Below, in pieces: positions 44,101 to 53,873 of a DNA stretch of 64,000 bases. This DNA is from Saccharopolyspora rhizosphaerae (GTDB taxonomy: Bacteria > Actinomycetota > Actinomycetes > Mycobacteriales > Pseudonocardiaceae), in contig NZ_RSAA01000020.1 in the NCBI RefSeq assembly GCF_003931915.1, forward strand, positions 1 through 64,000, in the 5' to 3' direction. The position numbers were made by a program, and so were the translations under genes. How positions within the stretch are numbered: the first letter of the stretch is position 1; every line of letters starts with the position of its first letter. Under the pieces are notes generated by a model. That model ran no database searches. It was not told where the DNA came from and worked only from the letters and a program-made list of their open reading frames with translations.

Positions 44101-45135
44101 ATGATCAGCCGTAGGGTGCACAACGTCGTGTTCTCGTTGGGGATCGTCCTGCTGCTCGGCACGGTGGCGGTGCCTGCGCAGGCCGAATCCGGGTTCGCTC
44201 CGGTCGACCGGCCGGGGCCTGAGCTGAGCGTTCCGCCGGAGGAGTTGCAGGCCGCGTTGTCCTGCCACGGTGACCCGGGCAGCGATCAGCAACCGGTGCT
44301 GCTGAGCCCGGCCACCAGCGTCACTCCGGAGCAGAACTACTCCTGGACCTACGCCAAGGCCTTCACCGCGCAGGACCGCTTCTGGTGCGTGGTCACGATG
44401 CCCGAGCACACCATGGGCGACATCCAGGTCGCGGGTGAGCACCTGGTGCACGCGATCCGCGAGGTGCACCGGTTGACCGGGAAGCGCATCGCCGTCCTCG
44501 GGCACTCGCAGGGTGGCATGAGCATGCGCTGGGCCCTGCGGTTCTGGCCGGACCTGCGTCCGATGGTCGACGACGTGATCGGCATGGCCCCGTCCAACCA
44601 CGGCACCGACGCGATGCCGCTGTGCGGACCAGGCCCGAACTCCTGCGAGCCGGCGGTGTGGCAGCAGCAGGCCGGCGCGGAGTTCATGCGGGCGCTCAAC
44701 AGCCGGGCCGAGACCTTCGCCGGCATCAGCTACACCGTCGTCTACACCCGCCACGACGAGGTGGTCACACCTCCGGAGTCGGCTGAGCTGCACACCGGGG
44801 ACGGGTCGATCTCGAACGTCGCGACCCAGGACGTCTGCGCGACCAACACCTCCACCCACTTGATCGTCGGCACGACCGACCCGGTGACCTACGCCCTGGT
44901 CACCGACGCGCTGGACCACCCCGGCCCGGCCGAACCGGATCGCGTGGACCCGTCGGTGTGCGCTCAGCCGCTGATGCCGCACGTCGACCCGGCGTCGGTG
45001 AACACCTACCTCCAGCCGCTGCAGGCGATCCCCGGCCTGGCCAGCACCGCGCTGCCCGGCGTGAACCTGGTGGGCGCCCCTTCGGTCGACCGGGAACCGC
45101 AGCTGCGCTGCTACGTCTACGCAGCGGGGTGCTGA
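44101..45135 (+). CDS. Secreted alpha/beta-hydrolase lipase
   Basis: 344-residue exported hydrolase. Signal peptide MISRRVHNVVFSLGIVLLL..AQA with a probable cut after residue 28. Lipase nucleophile Ser136 in LGHSQGGMSMRW; likely Asp in YTRHDEVV and His in STHLIVG complete the triad. The order and lengths (oxyanion region around QQPVLLSPAT, Cys pairs at CHGDPG, FWCV, CGPGPNSC) fit CalB-like actinobacterial triacylglycerol lipases. It would cut lipid esters outside the cell. Start ATG 44101; a TTG six codons upstream is possible. First gene right of the tRNA boundary; convergent with the rhamnosidase. Confidence 0.82.
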   Translation: MISRRVHNVVFSLGIVLLLGTVAVPAQAESGFAPVDRPGPELSVPPEELQAALSCHGDPGSDQQPVLLSPATSVTPEQNYSWTYAKAFTAQDRFWCVVTMPEHTMGDIQVAGEHLVHAIREVHRLTGKRIAVLGHSQGGMSMRWALRFWPDLRPMVDDVIGMAPSNHGTDAMPLCGPGPNSCEPAVWQQQAGAEFMRALNSRAETFAGISYTVVYTRHDEVVTPPESAELHTGDGSISNVATQDVCATNTSTHLIVGTTDPVTYALVTDALDHPGPAEPDRVDPSVCAQPLMPHVDPASVNTYLQPLQAIPGLASTALPGVNLVGAPSVDREPQLRCYVYAAGC

Positions 45136-45145
45136 CCTCCGCCGG

Positions 45146-47729
45146 TCAGGCCGACTCGCGAGGCATCGGGCAGGTGTGGGTCGCTGCTCCCGAGCGGAGC
45201 TCGCGAGTCGTGCCGTCGGGCAGGTGCAGGTCGGCGGTGCAGTTGGCCGGAACCTCGGTGTGGACCGTGAAGGTGTCGTCCTCGATCGACCAGTCGAGGG
45301 CGACGCGGCCGTAGGGGCCGTCGTAGGCGCCTCGAGCCCACGTGAGGCCACCCCCCGGGTCGTGGTGCGAAGCGGATCCGCCGCCACCCGGGGGTGGCCG
45401 GGGCGAGGCCGGCGATGGTGCTGTGCATCCAGTGCGCGACGGCACCGAGGGCGTAGTGGTTGAACGAGGTCATCTCACCCGGGTTGACCGTCCCGTCGGG
45501 CAGCATCGAGTCCCAACGCTCCCAGATGGTCGTCGCTCCCATGGTCACCGGGTACAACCACGACGGGCAGCCGCGCTCCTGGAGCTGGCGGTAAGCGACG
45601 TCGAGCCCGCCCGTCGACGACAGCGCCTCGGAGACCAGCGGAGTTCCCACGAATCCGGTGGCGATCCGGTGATCCGCCTCGACCACCAGGTCCCGCAACC
45701 GCGCGCCCGCGCGGGCGCGCGCTCCGGACTCCTCCAGGACGTCGAAGGCCAGCAGCAACGCGTAGCCGCACTGGGATTCCTCGGTCAGCGCACCTGCGCC
45801 GTCGGTCCAGCGGTTCCGGATGGCCGCGCGGACCTCGGAGGCGAGCGCGCCGTAGCGCTCGGCGTCGTCCGCGCGACCCAAGACCTCGGCGATGTCGGCG
45901 AGCCTCCGCGCGGAGTGGGCGAAGTAGGCACTCGCCACCAGGTCCCGATCGGTCGTGGCCGCAGCCGGGTCGTCGGGTGGGGCCGCCGGGTCGAGCCAGT
46001 CCCCGAGCTGGTGGTCACCGCTCCACAGCCGGTCTTCGCCGCTACGGCGGTCGAGCAGGTCCACCCACGCCTTCGCGCTGTCCCACTGGCGTTCGAGCAG
46101 CGCCCGATCACCGGAGGCCACGTAGAGGTCCCAGGGCGTGAGCACACCGGCATCGCCCCACGCGGCGATCGGTTCGTCCATGTCCCACGTGCCGGGGTTG
46201 TCCAGCACCGGCACGAACACCGGGACCGCGCCGTCGTCGTTCTGCTCGATCGCCAGGTCGCGCAACCACGAGGACAGCATTCCCGTCACGTCGTGGAGGA
46301 AAGTGGCCGTGCGCGCGAAGACCTGGATGTCACCAGTCCAGCCGAGCCGTTCGTCGCGCTGCGGGCAGTCGGTGGGCAGGTCCACGAAGTTGCCGCGCAT
46401 CGACCACAGCACGTTGTCGTGCAGGGCGTTCAGGTCTCGGTCCGAGCAGGCGAACCACCCCGTCCGGCGCAGATCGCTGTGCACGACGCGCGCTTCCAGC
46501 TGCACGCCGTCGAGGACAGCAGGCGGGGCGGTCACCTCGACGTAGCGGAACCCGTGGAAGGTGAACCGCGGTTCCCACTCCTCGGTTCCGCGCCCGGCCA
46601 GGACGTAGCGGTCGGTCTGGGCGGCCTGCCGCAGCGGGCGGGTGTAGATCTCGCCGTCCTGCAGGACCTCGGCGTGCCGGAGCACGACCTCCTGCCCCCT
46701 CTCACCGCGCACCGCGATCGCGAGCCGTCCCACCAGGTTCTGACCGAAGTCCACCAGCAACCGGTCCGGGGCGCGCCGCTCACCGCGTGCCGGTCGCACC
46801 ACGCGGGTGCAGCGCACCGGCGGCCCGTCGGGGGCGACGAGCGTCGCCGGGTCGCGTTCGAACACGTGCGCCGGGACCCAGTCCGCGTCGTCGAAGCCGG
46901 CCTCGGACCAGCCGTGCGGGAACTGCCGGGCGTCGAAGGTTTCACCGTCGTAGATCGACGAGGAGAGGACGGGGCTGGGAGCGGCGACCCAACCGGGGCC
47001 GGTGGCGATGGTCTCGCGGCGGCCGTCGGAGTAGGTGACCTCCAGCTGCGCGAGGAGCGACTGGTCGGTGCCGTAGCGATCGCGAGCCCCGCCGCGGAAC
47101 CCGATCCGGCCGCGGTACCAGCCGTCTGCCAGCCACGCGCCGATCGCGTTGTCCCCGTCGACGAGCAGGTCGGTGACGTCGTGGGTCCGGTAGCGCAGCC
47201 GCTGCGAGTAGGTGGTCCAGCCGGGCGCCAGGACGTCGTCGCCGATCCGCCGGCCGTTGATCTCGGCCTCGGCCAGGCCGTGCGCGGTCACGTACAGCCG
47301 GGCCGAGGCGATCGCGCCGCGCAGCGAGAACCCGTGTCGCACCAACCAGGGACGGCGCTCGGTACCGGGCTCCCCCGGGACACCGCCGATCGGAACGGCG
47401 ACCCAGTCGGCCGCCGTCAGTCCGCGTTCGAGGACCGCGGGTTCGCTCCACTCGGAGGCCCTGTGGGCGTCGTGCACGCGCACCCGGACTGCCGCCGACT
47501 CGCGCGGCGCGAGCGGAGATTCCGGCCAGGGTCGGTAGCGGGACTCGTCATCGCTGATCGGGCCGTGCTTCGTGACCCGGTCACCTCGGGTGATCTCGAT
47601 TTCGTAGGCGCGTTGGGTCCAGCCGGCCGGAGCGGAGGTGGTCCAGGACAACCGAGGAGACTCGGCGCCGATGCCGATCGGTTCCCGGTGGTTCTCGACG
47701 GTCGGAGCGTGGGGGATGACGTCGGTCAT
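45146..47729 (-). pseudogene. GH78 alpha-L-rhamnosidase, frameshifted near the 3' end
   Basis: About 860 residues in two frames. Motifs: N-terminal jelly-roll domains (YVTAHGLAEAEINGRRIG, WTTYSQRLRYRTHDVT), and the (alpha/alpha)6 catalytic domain with TDCPQRDERLGWTGDIQVF, which holds the GH78 acid residues, then TMGATTIWERWDSM. The frame reads correctly to RRIRFAPRPGG, then a run of six G at 45352-45357 (minus strand) puts the rest out of frame; in another frame GLTWARGAYDGPYGRVALDW continues to the stop at 45146. One G fewer would restore the protein. Start ATG 47729 with AGGA upstream. Either a real mutation or a homopolymer read error. It would release rhamnose from glycosides in the cytosol. 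Confidence 0.8.
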
Positions 47730-47786
47730 GCGTCGAGGTCCTTTTCTCGCGTCGTCTTCGACGTGCACTCGTCCGGAAAAGGGGAT

Positions 47787-47800
47787 TTGAAAGCTTTCAA
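47787..47800. promoter_or_regulatory. LacI-family-type operator palindrome
   Basis: TTGAAAGCTTTCAA, a perfect 14-bp palindrome, 58 bp upstream of the rhamnosidase ATG and within the 320-bp divergent region before the transporter at 48050. This is a typical actinobacterial LacI/GalR-family site, expected to repress the rhamnosidase and possibly the transporter. The rest of 47730-48049 shows nothing else I can assign. Confidence 0.6.
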
Positions 47801-48049
47801 TTCGCACGGTAGAGACTCGGACCGCAACCCACAAGAACCGATCTGAGTGGGCATCCAATGCCCATGATTCGGCCCTGCTTCCACCGCACTGCCACTGAAC
47901 GGGAACCCGGCACGAATCCGTTGACACGTAGTCCAGATCACACCACCATGCTGTGAAACGATTCATTGCTTTCGCCGCTCCGTCCGCCGTAACCGCTCCA
48001 CCGGGCAGCGAAGCGCCGCTCTGGTCTGGCCATCGAAGGAGATCCGCCC

Positions 48050-49333
48050 ATGACCACCCCGGCTCTCACCGCTCGCGACTGGACCCGGTCCACCGTCGCG
48101 GGCATGGCGTCCTACTTGGACGCCGCGGCGATCGTGTCCACCGGTACCGCTCTGGTGCTGTTCCAGGACGACCTCGCTCTCGACCCGTTGCAGATCGGCG
48201 TCCTGTCGTCCTTGCTGACCCTGTCCATCGCCGTCGGCGCGCTGACCGGGGGCCGGCTCGGCGACAGGTTCGGCCGGAGAACCATGTTCTCGCTGACGAT
48301 GGTGCTGCTCGCACTCGGCGCGGGCCTCCTCGCCGCCGCGGCGAGCCCGATCATGCTCTACGTCGGTGTGGTGCTGATCGGGTACGCCTCCGGAGCGGAC
48401 CTGCCGGTCTCGCTCGCGCTGATCGCGGAGGAGGCACCGCCAGGACAAGCGGGGAAGCTGGTCGGGCTCTCGCAAGTGCTGTGGTTCAGCGGCATCATCG
48501 CCACGCAGTTGCTGAGCGTCGTCGTGGGTGACCTCGGCAGCGTCGGCGGACGCGTCCTCTACGCCCACGTCGCGGTGGTCGCCGTCGTGGTGCTGCTGCT
48601 GCGCTTGCGCATCCCCGAGTCGTCGAAGTGGGTGGCCTCGCGCCAGGAGTTCACCGGACGGGAACCGCAGCGGAAGGCGCCGAGCCTCCGGGCGCTGGCC
48701 TCGGGGGTGCACCTGCTCCCGCTGCTCGGTTTGATCACGTTCTACGCCCTGGTCAACGTCGTGGCCAACACCAAGGGCCAGTTCGGGACCTTCTTGTACG
48801 TCAACGTCGCGGGCTCCACGGTGGCGGTCGCCTCGACCATCAGCGTCATCACGCAGTGCCTCGGCCTGGCGCTGGCATTGTGGTTCATGAAGGTCGTCGA
48901 CGGTCGGAACCGCCTCCGCTGGTACCTCTTCGGCGCCGCGTGCTACGTCGTGGCGATGGCGATCGTGGTGGTCTTCGGCGTCACGGTCTGGAGCCTCGCC
49001 ACCTCGGCGGTCTTCGCCGCCATCGGCGGTGCCCTCGCGTTCGAGGCGATGCTGAAGGTCTGGTGCCAGGAGGCGTTCCCGACCCTGCTGCGCGCCACCG
49101 CGCAGGGCACGGTGGTCGGCGCGGCACGAGTCGTGGCGGCCATCGCCGCAGCGCTCACACCCACGTTGATGACCAGCGCTCCGCGCGCGACGTTCGCGGC
49201 CCTGCTCGGGATCGTGACCGCCGGTCTCATCGCGGGCATGTTCGTCGGGCGCGCGGTGCAGCGGCACAACCACCTGCGGGACGACGTCCCGGCTCCCGTT
49301 CAGGCGGGCGATCCGGCCCAGGAGCGCACCTGA
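48050..49333 (+). CDS. MFS transporter, sugar/polyol-like
   Basis: 427-residue major facilitator protein with about twelve helices. Loop 2-3 motif GGRLGDRFGRRTMFS is the MFS signature; RIPESSKWVASRQEF ends the first half as in sugar porters. Substrate may be a rhamnoside, sugar or polyol, given the divergent rhamnosidase 320 bp away. ATG 48050 is preceded by AAGGAG. Convergent with the aldehyde dehydrogenase, only 14 bp between the two stops. Substrate not determinable by eye. Confidence 0.85.
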   Translation: MTTPALTARDWTRSTVAGMASYLDAAAIVSTGTALVLFQDDLALDPLQIGVLSSLLTLSIAVGALTGGRLGDRFGRRTMFSLTMVLLALGAGLLAAAASPIMLYVGVVLIGYASGADLPVSLALIAEEAPPGQAGKLVGLSQVLWFSGIIATQLLSVVVGDLGSVGGRVLYAHVAVVAVVVLLLRLRIPESSKWVASRQEFTGREPQRKAPSLRALASGVHLLPLLGLITFYALVNVVANTKGQFGTFLYVNVAGSTVAVASTISVITQCLGLALALWFMKVVDGRNRLRWYLFGAACYVVAMAIVVVFGVTVWSLATSAVFAAIGGALAFEAMLKVWCQEAFPTLLRATAQGTVVGAARVVAAIAAALTPTLMTSAPRATFAALLGIVTAGLIAGMFVGRAVQRHNHLRDDVPAPVQAGDPAQERT

Positions 49334-49347
49334 GGGACCGCGGGCGG

Positions 49348-50814
49348 TCACACCGGGTACTGGCGCGGTTGGTGCTGCACGGTGATCCAGTGGTCGGTGG
49401 TGAACTCCTCGATGGCCCACTGGCCGCCGAAACGCCCGATCCCCGAAGCCTTCTCGCCGCCGAACGCGGTGTTCGGGTCGTCGTTGACGGGCGCGTCGTT
49501 GACGTGGGTCATGCCCGCGTCGACGCGCAGCGCGAAGCGCACCCCGCGTGCGACGTCGGAGGTGAACACCGCGCTGGACAGGCCCAGTTCGGTGTCGTTG
49601 GCCAGCTGCAGGGCGTGCTGCTCGTCGTTCGCGCGCACGATCGTGATCACCGGCCCGAAGACCTCTTCGCGGGCCGTGGCCACGTCGTGGGAGGCGAGCA
49701 GCACGTGCGGCGGCAGGAGCAGACCCGAAGGCCCGCCCGGCTCGTCACCGAGGACCTGCTCGGCCCCCTCGGAGCGGGCCCGGGCAACCTTGTCCTGCAC
49801 GGACGCGAGCTGACGGCTGTTGATCACCGGGCCGATGTCGGTCGACTCGTCCGAGGGGTTGCCGACGGTCAGCGCGCGCACGCGAGTCAGGAACCGCTCG
49901 ACGAAGTCGTCGTGCACCGAGTCGTCGACGATGAGCCTGTTGGCGATCATGCAGATCTGCCCGGCGTGGAAGAACGAGCCGAACACGGCGGCGTCGACCG
50001 CTCGGTCGAGGTCGGCGTCGTCGAGCACGACGAGCGGACCGTTCCCGCCGAGCTCCAGCGCGAGCTTCTTGATGCCGGCCTTGGCCGCGATCCCCTCACC
50101 GACCGGTGTGGAGCCGGTGAACGACACCACCCGGGCAGCCGGGTGCTGCACGAGGGCGTCACCGATCTGGCCGCCCGCGCCGACCACCACGTTGAGCACG
50201 CCCGGTGGCAGCCCGGCCTCCTCCAGCACGCGGGCCAGCAGCAAGCCGCCGGTGACCGGTGTGTCGCTCGCGGGTTTGACCACCGCGGCGTTGCCGACGG
50301 CCAGCGCCGGGGCGATCGACCGGTTGGTCAGCTGGAGCGGGAAGTTCCACGGGCTGATCACGGCCACGACACCGACCGGTTGCCGGTAGACGCGGCTCTC
50401 CTTGCCCGGGACGTCCGTGGGCATGATCCGGCCTTCGACGTGGTGCGGCATGGTCGCGGCCTCGTGCAGCCCCGCGCGCACGAGATCGCGTTCCAGCCGC
50501 GCCTTGGCCACCGTGCCGCCGGATTCGTGGATCAGCCAGTCGGTGATCTCGTCCTGGCGCTCGTCGACGATCTCGGCGGCTCGCCGCAGCACCGCCGCCC
50601 GCTCGGCCGGTGCGGCAGCCGCCCAGTCCCGCTGCGCCTCCTCCGCCGCGGCGAAGGCCTCGTCGAGGTCGTCGGTGTTGGCGAGCGGGATCTCGGTGAG
50701 GGCCTCGCCGCTCCACGGGTCGAGGTCGGTCTGGGCCTTCCCGCTGCTCCCGGCTCGCCACTGCCCGGCGAGGGGCATGGTGTCGAACGCCGGGTAGCGC
50801 TCCGGTGTGTCCAT
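49348..50814 (-). CDS. NAD(P)-dependent aldehyde dehydrogenase
   Basis: 488-residue ALDH. Visible motifs: [20 protein letters not shown] (substrate and cofactor entry), [16 protein letters not shown] (Rossmann), [18 protein letters not shown] with the general base Glu, catalytic Cys288 in [11 protein letters not shown], and [22 protein letters not shown] is typical of the vanillin/benzaldehyde dehydrogenase branch, which oxidises aromatic or aliphatic aldehydes to acids. Start ATG 50814; a long upstream open frame is an antisense artefact of the next gene. Same strand as the sugar porter and alcohol dehydrogenase, consistent with alcohol to aldehyde to acid oxidation in one unit. Confidence 0.88.
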   Translation of the reverse strand: MDTPERYPAFDTMPLAGQWRAGSSGKAQTDLDPWSGEALTEIPLANTDDLDEAFAAAEEAQRDWAAAAPAERAAVLRRAAEIVDERQDEITDWLIHESGGTVAKARLERDLVRAGLHEAATMPHHVEGRIMPTDVPGKESRVYRQPVGVVAVISPWNFPLQLTNRSIAPALAVGNAAVVKPASDTPVTGGLLLARVLEEAGLPPGVLNVVVGAGGQIGDALVQHPAARVVSFTGSTPVGEGIAAKAGIKKLALELGGNGPLVVLDDADLDRAVDAAVFGSFFHAGQICMIANRLIVDDSVHDDFVERFLTRVRALTVGNPSDESTDIGPVINSRQLASVQDKVARARSEGAEQVLGDEPGGPSGLLLPPHVLLASHDVATAREEVFGPVITIVRANDEQHALQLANDTELGLSSAVFTSDVARGVRFALRVDAGMTHVNDAPVNDDPNTAFGGEKASGIGRFGGQWAIEEFTTDHWITVQHQPRQYPV

Positions 50815-51071
50815 GGGCGGCGGCGCTCCCTCCGGACTGCTCGCGTACCTGCTCCCGCGCGGCCTACCCGCGGTGGTGAGGGCTGAAACCGGAGGGCCGG
50901 GTTGGGGCTCGCCGGGTTCGGCGCCGCGTCGAGCGGCTGCAGTGGCGGGCCACACCGGGCGGTGCGGGGAACGCAGCGCCGACGAGCCCGGTCCGCATTT
51001 GACCGACCGGGCCGTGAGACGAGTTGCCCGCTGCTCCACCTCGGACGGTGGAGCCGCGGGCGTCTCGGGAG

Positions 51072-52484
51072 TCACGCGGGTTGCCGGACCCGGGCATCCT
51101 CGGCGGCCGGGACGCCCAGCACCTCCTGCTCGATGGCCTCCAGGCTCTTGCCCTTGGTCTCGATCAGTCCACGGTGGACGAACCAGGAGGACAGCGCCGC
51201 CATCAGGGCGAAGAACAGGAACATCGCACCCGGACCGGTGATGTCCAGCAGCACCGGGAAGACCAGCGCGACGGCCATGTTGAACAACCAGTTGAACACC
51301 AGGCAGATGCCGACCGCGGAACCGCGCATCCGCAGCGGGAACAGCTCGGGCAGCATGACCCACTGCACCGGGCCCCAGGACACCGCGAACGAAGCGATGT
51401 AGACCAGGATGCTGCCCAGCGTGACCGCGACGAGCACCGGTCCGTAGGAGACGCCGGCGACGTTCACCGCGCCGAGGGCCAGCATCGACACGAGCATGCC
51501 GATGCTGCCGACCGCCAGCAGCGACTTCCGGCCGACGCGGTCGATCATGCGCAGCGCGGGCAACGTCATCAGCACGTTGACCAGGCCGATGCCGACGTTG
51601 GCCAGGATCGCGCCCGACGTGCCGAAACCGAGCGTGGTCAGCAGGGTCGGGGCGTAGTAGATGATCGTGTTGATGCCGATGAAGTTCTGGAAGAACACCA
51701 GCCCCAGGCCCAGCAGCACGACCCGGCGCAACTTCGGGGTCAGCAGTTCTCGGACGCCCACGGCGTTCTCGACGGCCTTCTCCCGGTCGGCGGCCTGGAT
51801 CTCGTCGAGCTCCTGCTCGACCTCCACCGCGCCGGCGCCGCGCAAGTTCGTCAGCACCGCGCGGGCCTGGTCGGCGCGACCGTGCTTGACCAGCCAGCGC
51901 GGGCTCTCCGGCTGGAAGTAGATGCCGACGCCCAGCAGCACCGCCGGGACCGCGCCCAGCCCCAGCATCCAGCGCCACGCACCGGCCCCTGCCAGCGCGT
52001 AGTCGGTGATGTAGGCGAGGAGGATGCCGACGGTGACCAGCAGCTGCATCAACGAGGTGAGGCCGCCGCGCGACTGCTTCGGCGCGAGTTCGGTGAGGTA
52101 GAGCGGCACGACCACCGAGGCGATGCCGACCCCGGTGCCGATGACGAACCGGAAGACGACCAGCATCCACGCCGTGGTCGCCAGCATGGCGCCGACGGTC
52201 CCCGCGGTGAACACCACGGCCGCCCACAGGATCAGCTTGCGCCTGCCCCACACGTCGGCGAGGCGCCCGGAGCCACCGGCCCCCGCCATCGCACCGACCA
52301 GCAGCCCGCTGACCACCAGTCCCTGCTGCAACGGGGACAACGGGATGTCCTGCTTGATGAACAGCATGGCACCGGAGATCACCCCGGTGTCATAACCCCA
52401 CAAGATGCCGCCGAGCGCCCCGAAGATCCAGATCAGCGCGTTGCGCGTGCGCGAACGCGCCGGTGCGGGGGTGGTGGGCGTCAT
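51072..52484 (-). CDS. MFS sugar porter
   Basis: 470-residue sugar porter of the XylE/GalP/myo-inositol type: [14 protein letters not shown] in helix 1, [14 protein letters not shown] in loop 2-3, [21 protein letters not shown] in helix 4-5, [12 protein letters not shown] in the central loop, and [18 protein letters not shown] in helix 7. Twelve helices. Proton-coupled uptake of a hexose or polyol is expected. The central loop carries [17 protein letters not shown] as in bacterial members. Start ATG 52484 has AAGGGTACG upstream. Between aldehyde and alcohol dehydrogenase on one strand. Confidence 0.9.
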   Translation of the reverse strand: MTPTTPAPARSRTRNALIWIFGALGGILWGYDTGVISGAMLFIKQDIPLSPLQQGLVVSGLLVGAMAGAGGSGRLADVWGRRKLILWAAVVFTAGTVGAMLATTAWMLVVFRFVIGTGVGIASVVVPLYLTELAPKQSRGGLTSLMQLLVTVGILLAYITDYALAGAGAWRWMLGLGAVPAVLLGVGIYFQPESPRWLVKHGRADQARAVLTNLRGAGAVEVEQELDEIQAADREKAVENAVGVRELLTPKLRRVVLLGLGLVFFQNFIGINTIIYYAPTLLTTLGFGTSGAILANVGIGLVNVLMTLPALRMIDRVGRKSLLAVGSIGMLVSMLALGAVNVAGVSYGPVLVAVTLGSILVYIASFAVSWGPVQWVMLPELFPLRMRGSAVGICLVFNWLFNMAVALVFPVLLDITGPGAMFLFFALMAALSSWFVHRGLIETKGKSLEAIEQEVLGVPAAEDARVRQPA

Positions 52485-52694
52485 TGCACGTACCCTTCGT
52501 CGGATTCACAGGAAGGAGTTCCGCCACGCCCGTCGTGGCGGAGAGTTCAGAGGCGCGGAGAAGCCGCGTCCCCTCCAGGTGTGGGACTCAGCTCGCGCCG
52601 CCGGAGCTCCTGAGCGGCTTCGTGGCGAGCCCGCCGGGAGCGGCGTGCGGAGTCCGCGGTTCTGCTGCTCGAACCGCTGCACACCACGTCCTCA

Positions 52695-53696
52695 TCAGCT
52701 CTTCGGCGCCACGTGGATCTTGTGGCCTTCCCCGGCGCGGAACTTCTCGACGGCCTGGGCGTAGTCCGCGAGCGGCAAGGTCGCGGAGACCAGCGACTCC
52801 ACGTCGATCGTTCCGGAAGCGATCAACTCGATGGCGGGTTGGAAGCCCCGGTGCACGGCCATGGACCCGAGGATGTCGATCTCCTCGTGGTAGACCCGGA
52901 ACGGCGAGAACCTCGCCGTGGCGTTCGGGTCGGAGACGCCGAACTGCAGGAAGGTACCGCCCTTGCGGACGCGACCGAGGCCATCCTCGATGGCGGGCAC
53001 CGCGCCGGTGGCGTCGATGACCACGTCGTAGCCGTCGGGCTGCTCGAGCGCGTCGGCCTGGGTGGTGGCGCGGTCGGCGGCGTAGGCCAGCGCGAAGTCC
53101 AGGCGCGCGTCGTTGAGGTCGACCATCGACACCGACGCCGCGCCGGAGCGGCGCACCAGGACGGCCATGAGCAGACCCATCGTGCCCGCCCCGTAGATCA
53201 GGTAGTGCGCACCCGGCAACCGGGGCAACCGGCTCGCACCGTGGACGGCGCAGGACAGCGGCTCGACCATCGCCGCGGCCGTGCAGGAGACCGTCGAGGG
53301 CACCGCGAAGCAGATGCCCGCCGGCACCGCCACCAGCTCGGCCGCCGCACCGGGCCTGCTCACGCCGATGGCGTCCCACACCTGGCACAGGTTGCCGCGT
53401 CCCGCGCGGCACCAGCGGCACACGCCGCACGGCAGGTTCGGGTCCACCGCGACGCGGTCGCCGACGTCCAGGGCGTCCACGCCCTCACCCAGCGCCACGA
53501 CCTCGCCGGCGAACTCGTGCCCCGGGGTGAGCGGGTACTCGGCGGGCAGGACCCCGTCGACCAGGTGCAGGTCGGTTCCGCACAGGCCGGCGGCGCGCAC
53601 GCGCACGACCACCTGGCCGGCGGCCGGTTCGGGGTCGGCGACCTCCCTGACGACGGCCCGACCTGGTCCTTCGATCACTACGGCTTGCACGATCAC
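52695..53696 (-). CDS. Zinc-dependent polyol/alcohol dehydrogenase
   Basis: 333-residue medium-chain dehydrogenase. Zn ligands: Cys in GLCGTDLHLVDG, His/Glu in GHEFAGEVV, structural set CGVCRWCRAGRGNLC; cofactor site YGAGTMGLLMAVLVRRSGA. The overall pattern fits sorbitol/threonine-type dehydrogenases acting on polyols, giving a keto sugar that the PfkB kinase could phosphorylate. Start at GTG 53696 with an alternative GTG two codons on. Its promoter region holds a tandem LacI-type operator shared with the divergent regulator gene, so it is probably the first gene of a three-gene minus-strand operon (dehydrogenase, porter, aldehyde dehydrogenase). Confidence 0.85.
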   Translation of the reverse strand: MIVQAVVIEGPGRAVVREVADPEPAAGQVVVRVRAAGLCGTDLHLVDGVLPAEYPLTPGHEFAGEVVALGEGVDALDVGDRVAVDPNLPCGVCRWCRAGRGNLCQVWDAIGVSRPGAAAELVAVPAGICFAVPSTVSCTAAAMVEPLSCAVHGASRLPRLPGAHYLIYGAGTMGLLMAVLVRRSGAASVSMVDLNDARLDFALAYAADRATTQADALEQPDGYDVVIDATGAVPAIEDGLGRVRKGGTFLQFGVSDPNATARFSPFRVYHEEIDILGSMAVHRGFQPAIELIASGTIDVESLVSATLPLADYAQAVEKFRAGEGHKIHVAPKS

Positions 53697-53803
53697 TCAT
53701 CTCGTCCCGCGTGCCCCTCGGTGCACGCACGCTGGTTCGCACCGGCCGAGGAGCTCGCGGAGCGGACCGCCTCGGCGCGGTGTGCCGGGAAAGATAACGT
53801 TGG

Positions 53804-53827
53804 TTAAGCGCTTAGGCAAGCGCTTAA
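53804..53827. promoter_or_regulatory. Tandem LacI-type operator in divergent promoter
   Basis: Two palindromes side by side: TTAAGCGCTTA at 53804-53814 and CAAGCGCTTAA at 53817-53827, centres 12 bp apart. They lie 47-70 bp before the LacI start and 108-131 bp from the dehydrogenase start. AAGCGCTT is the classical core of LacI/PurR-type sites, so autoregulation and control of both arms is likely. Confidence 0.65.
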
Positions 53828-53873
53828 CTTCATGTTAGGTTCCTCGCCAAGACCGGGAACGAGGGAGTTGCAC

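Noticed and set aside
43945-44130. Minus-strand frame ending LRDRLTLALIALVRKGTPDA and AALRGAV
   Set aside because: High third-position GC makes it look coding, but it overlaps the lipase start antisense, has no ribosome site and matches no family I know.
45342-47846. 834-codon plus-strand frame opposite the rhamnosidase
   Set aside because: Shadow of the GH78 gene; no domain motif, rich in Arg/Gly/Val/Asp as expected from the antisense of high-GC codons.
49348-52251. 967-codon open frame on the minus strand
   Set aside because: Only the part up to 50814 has aldehyde dehydrogenase motifs. Upstream of that it is an Arg/Gly/Ala-rich shadow of the sugar porter gene in another frame.
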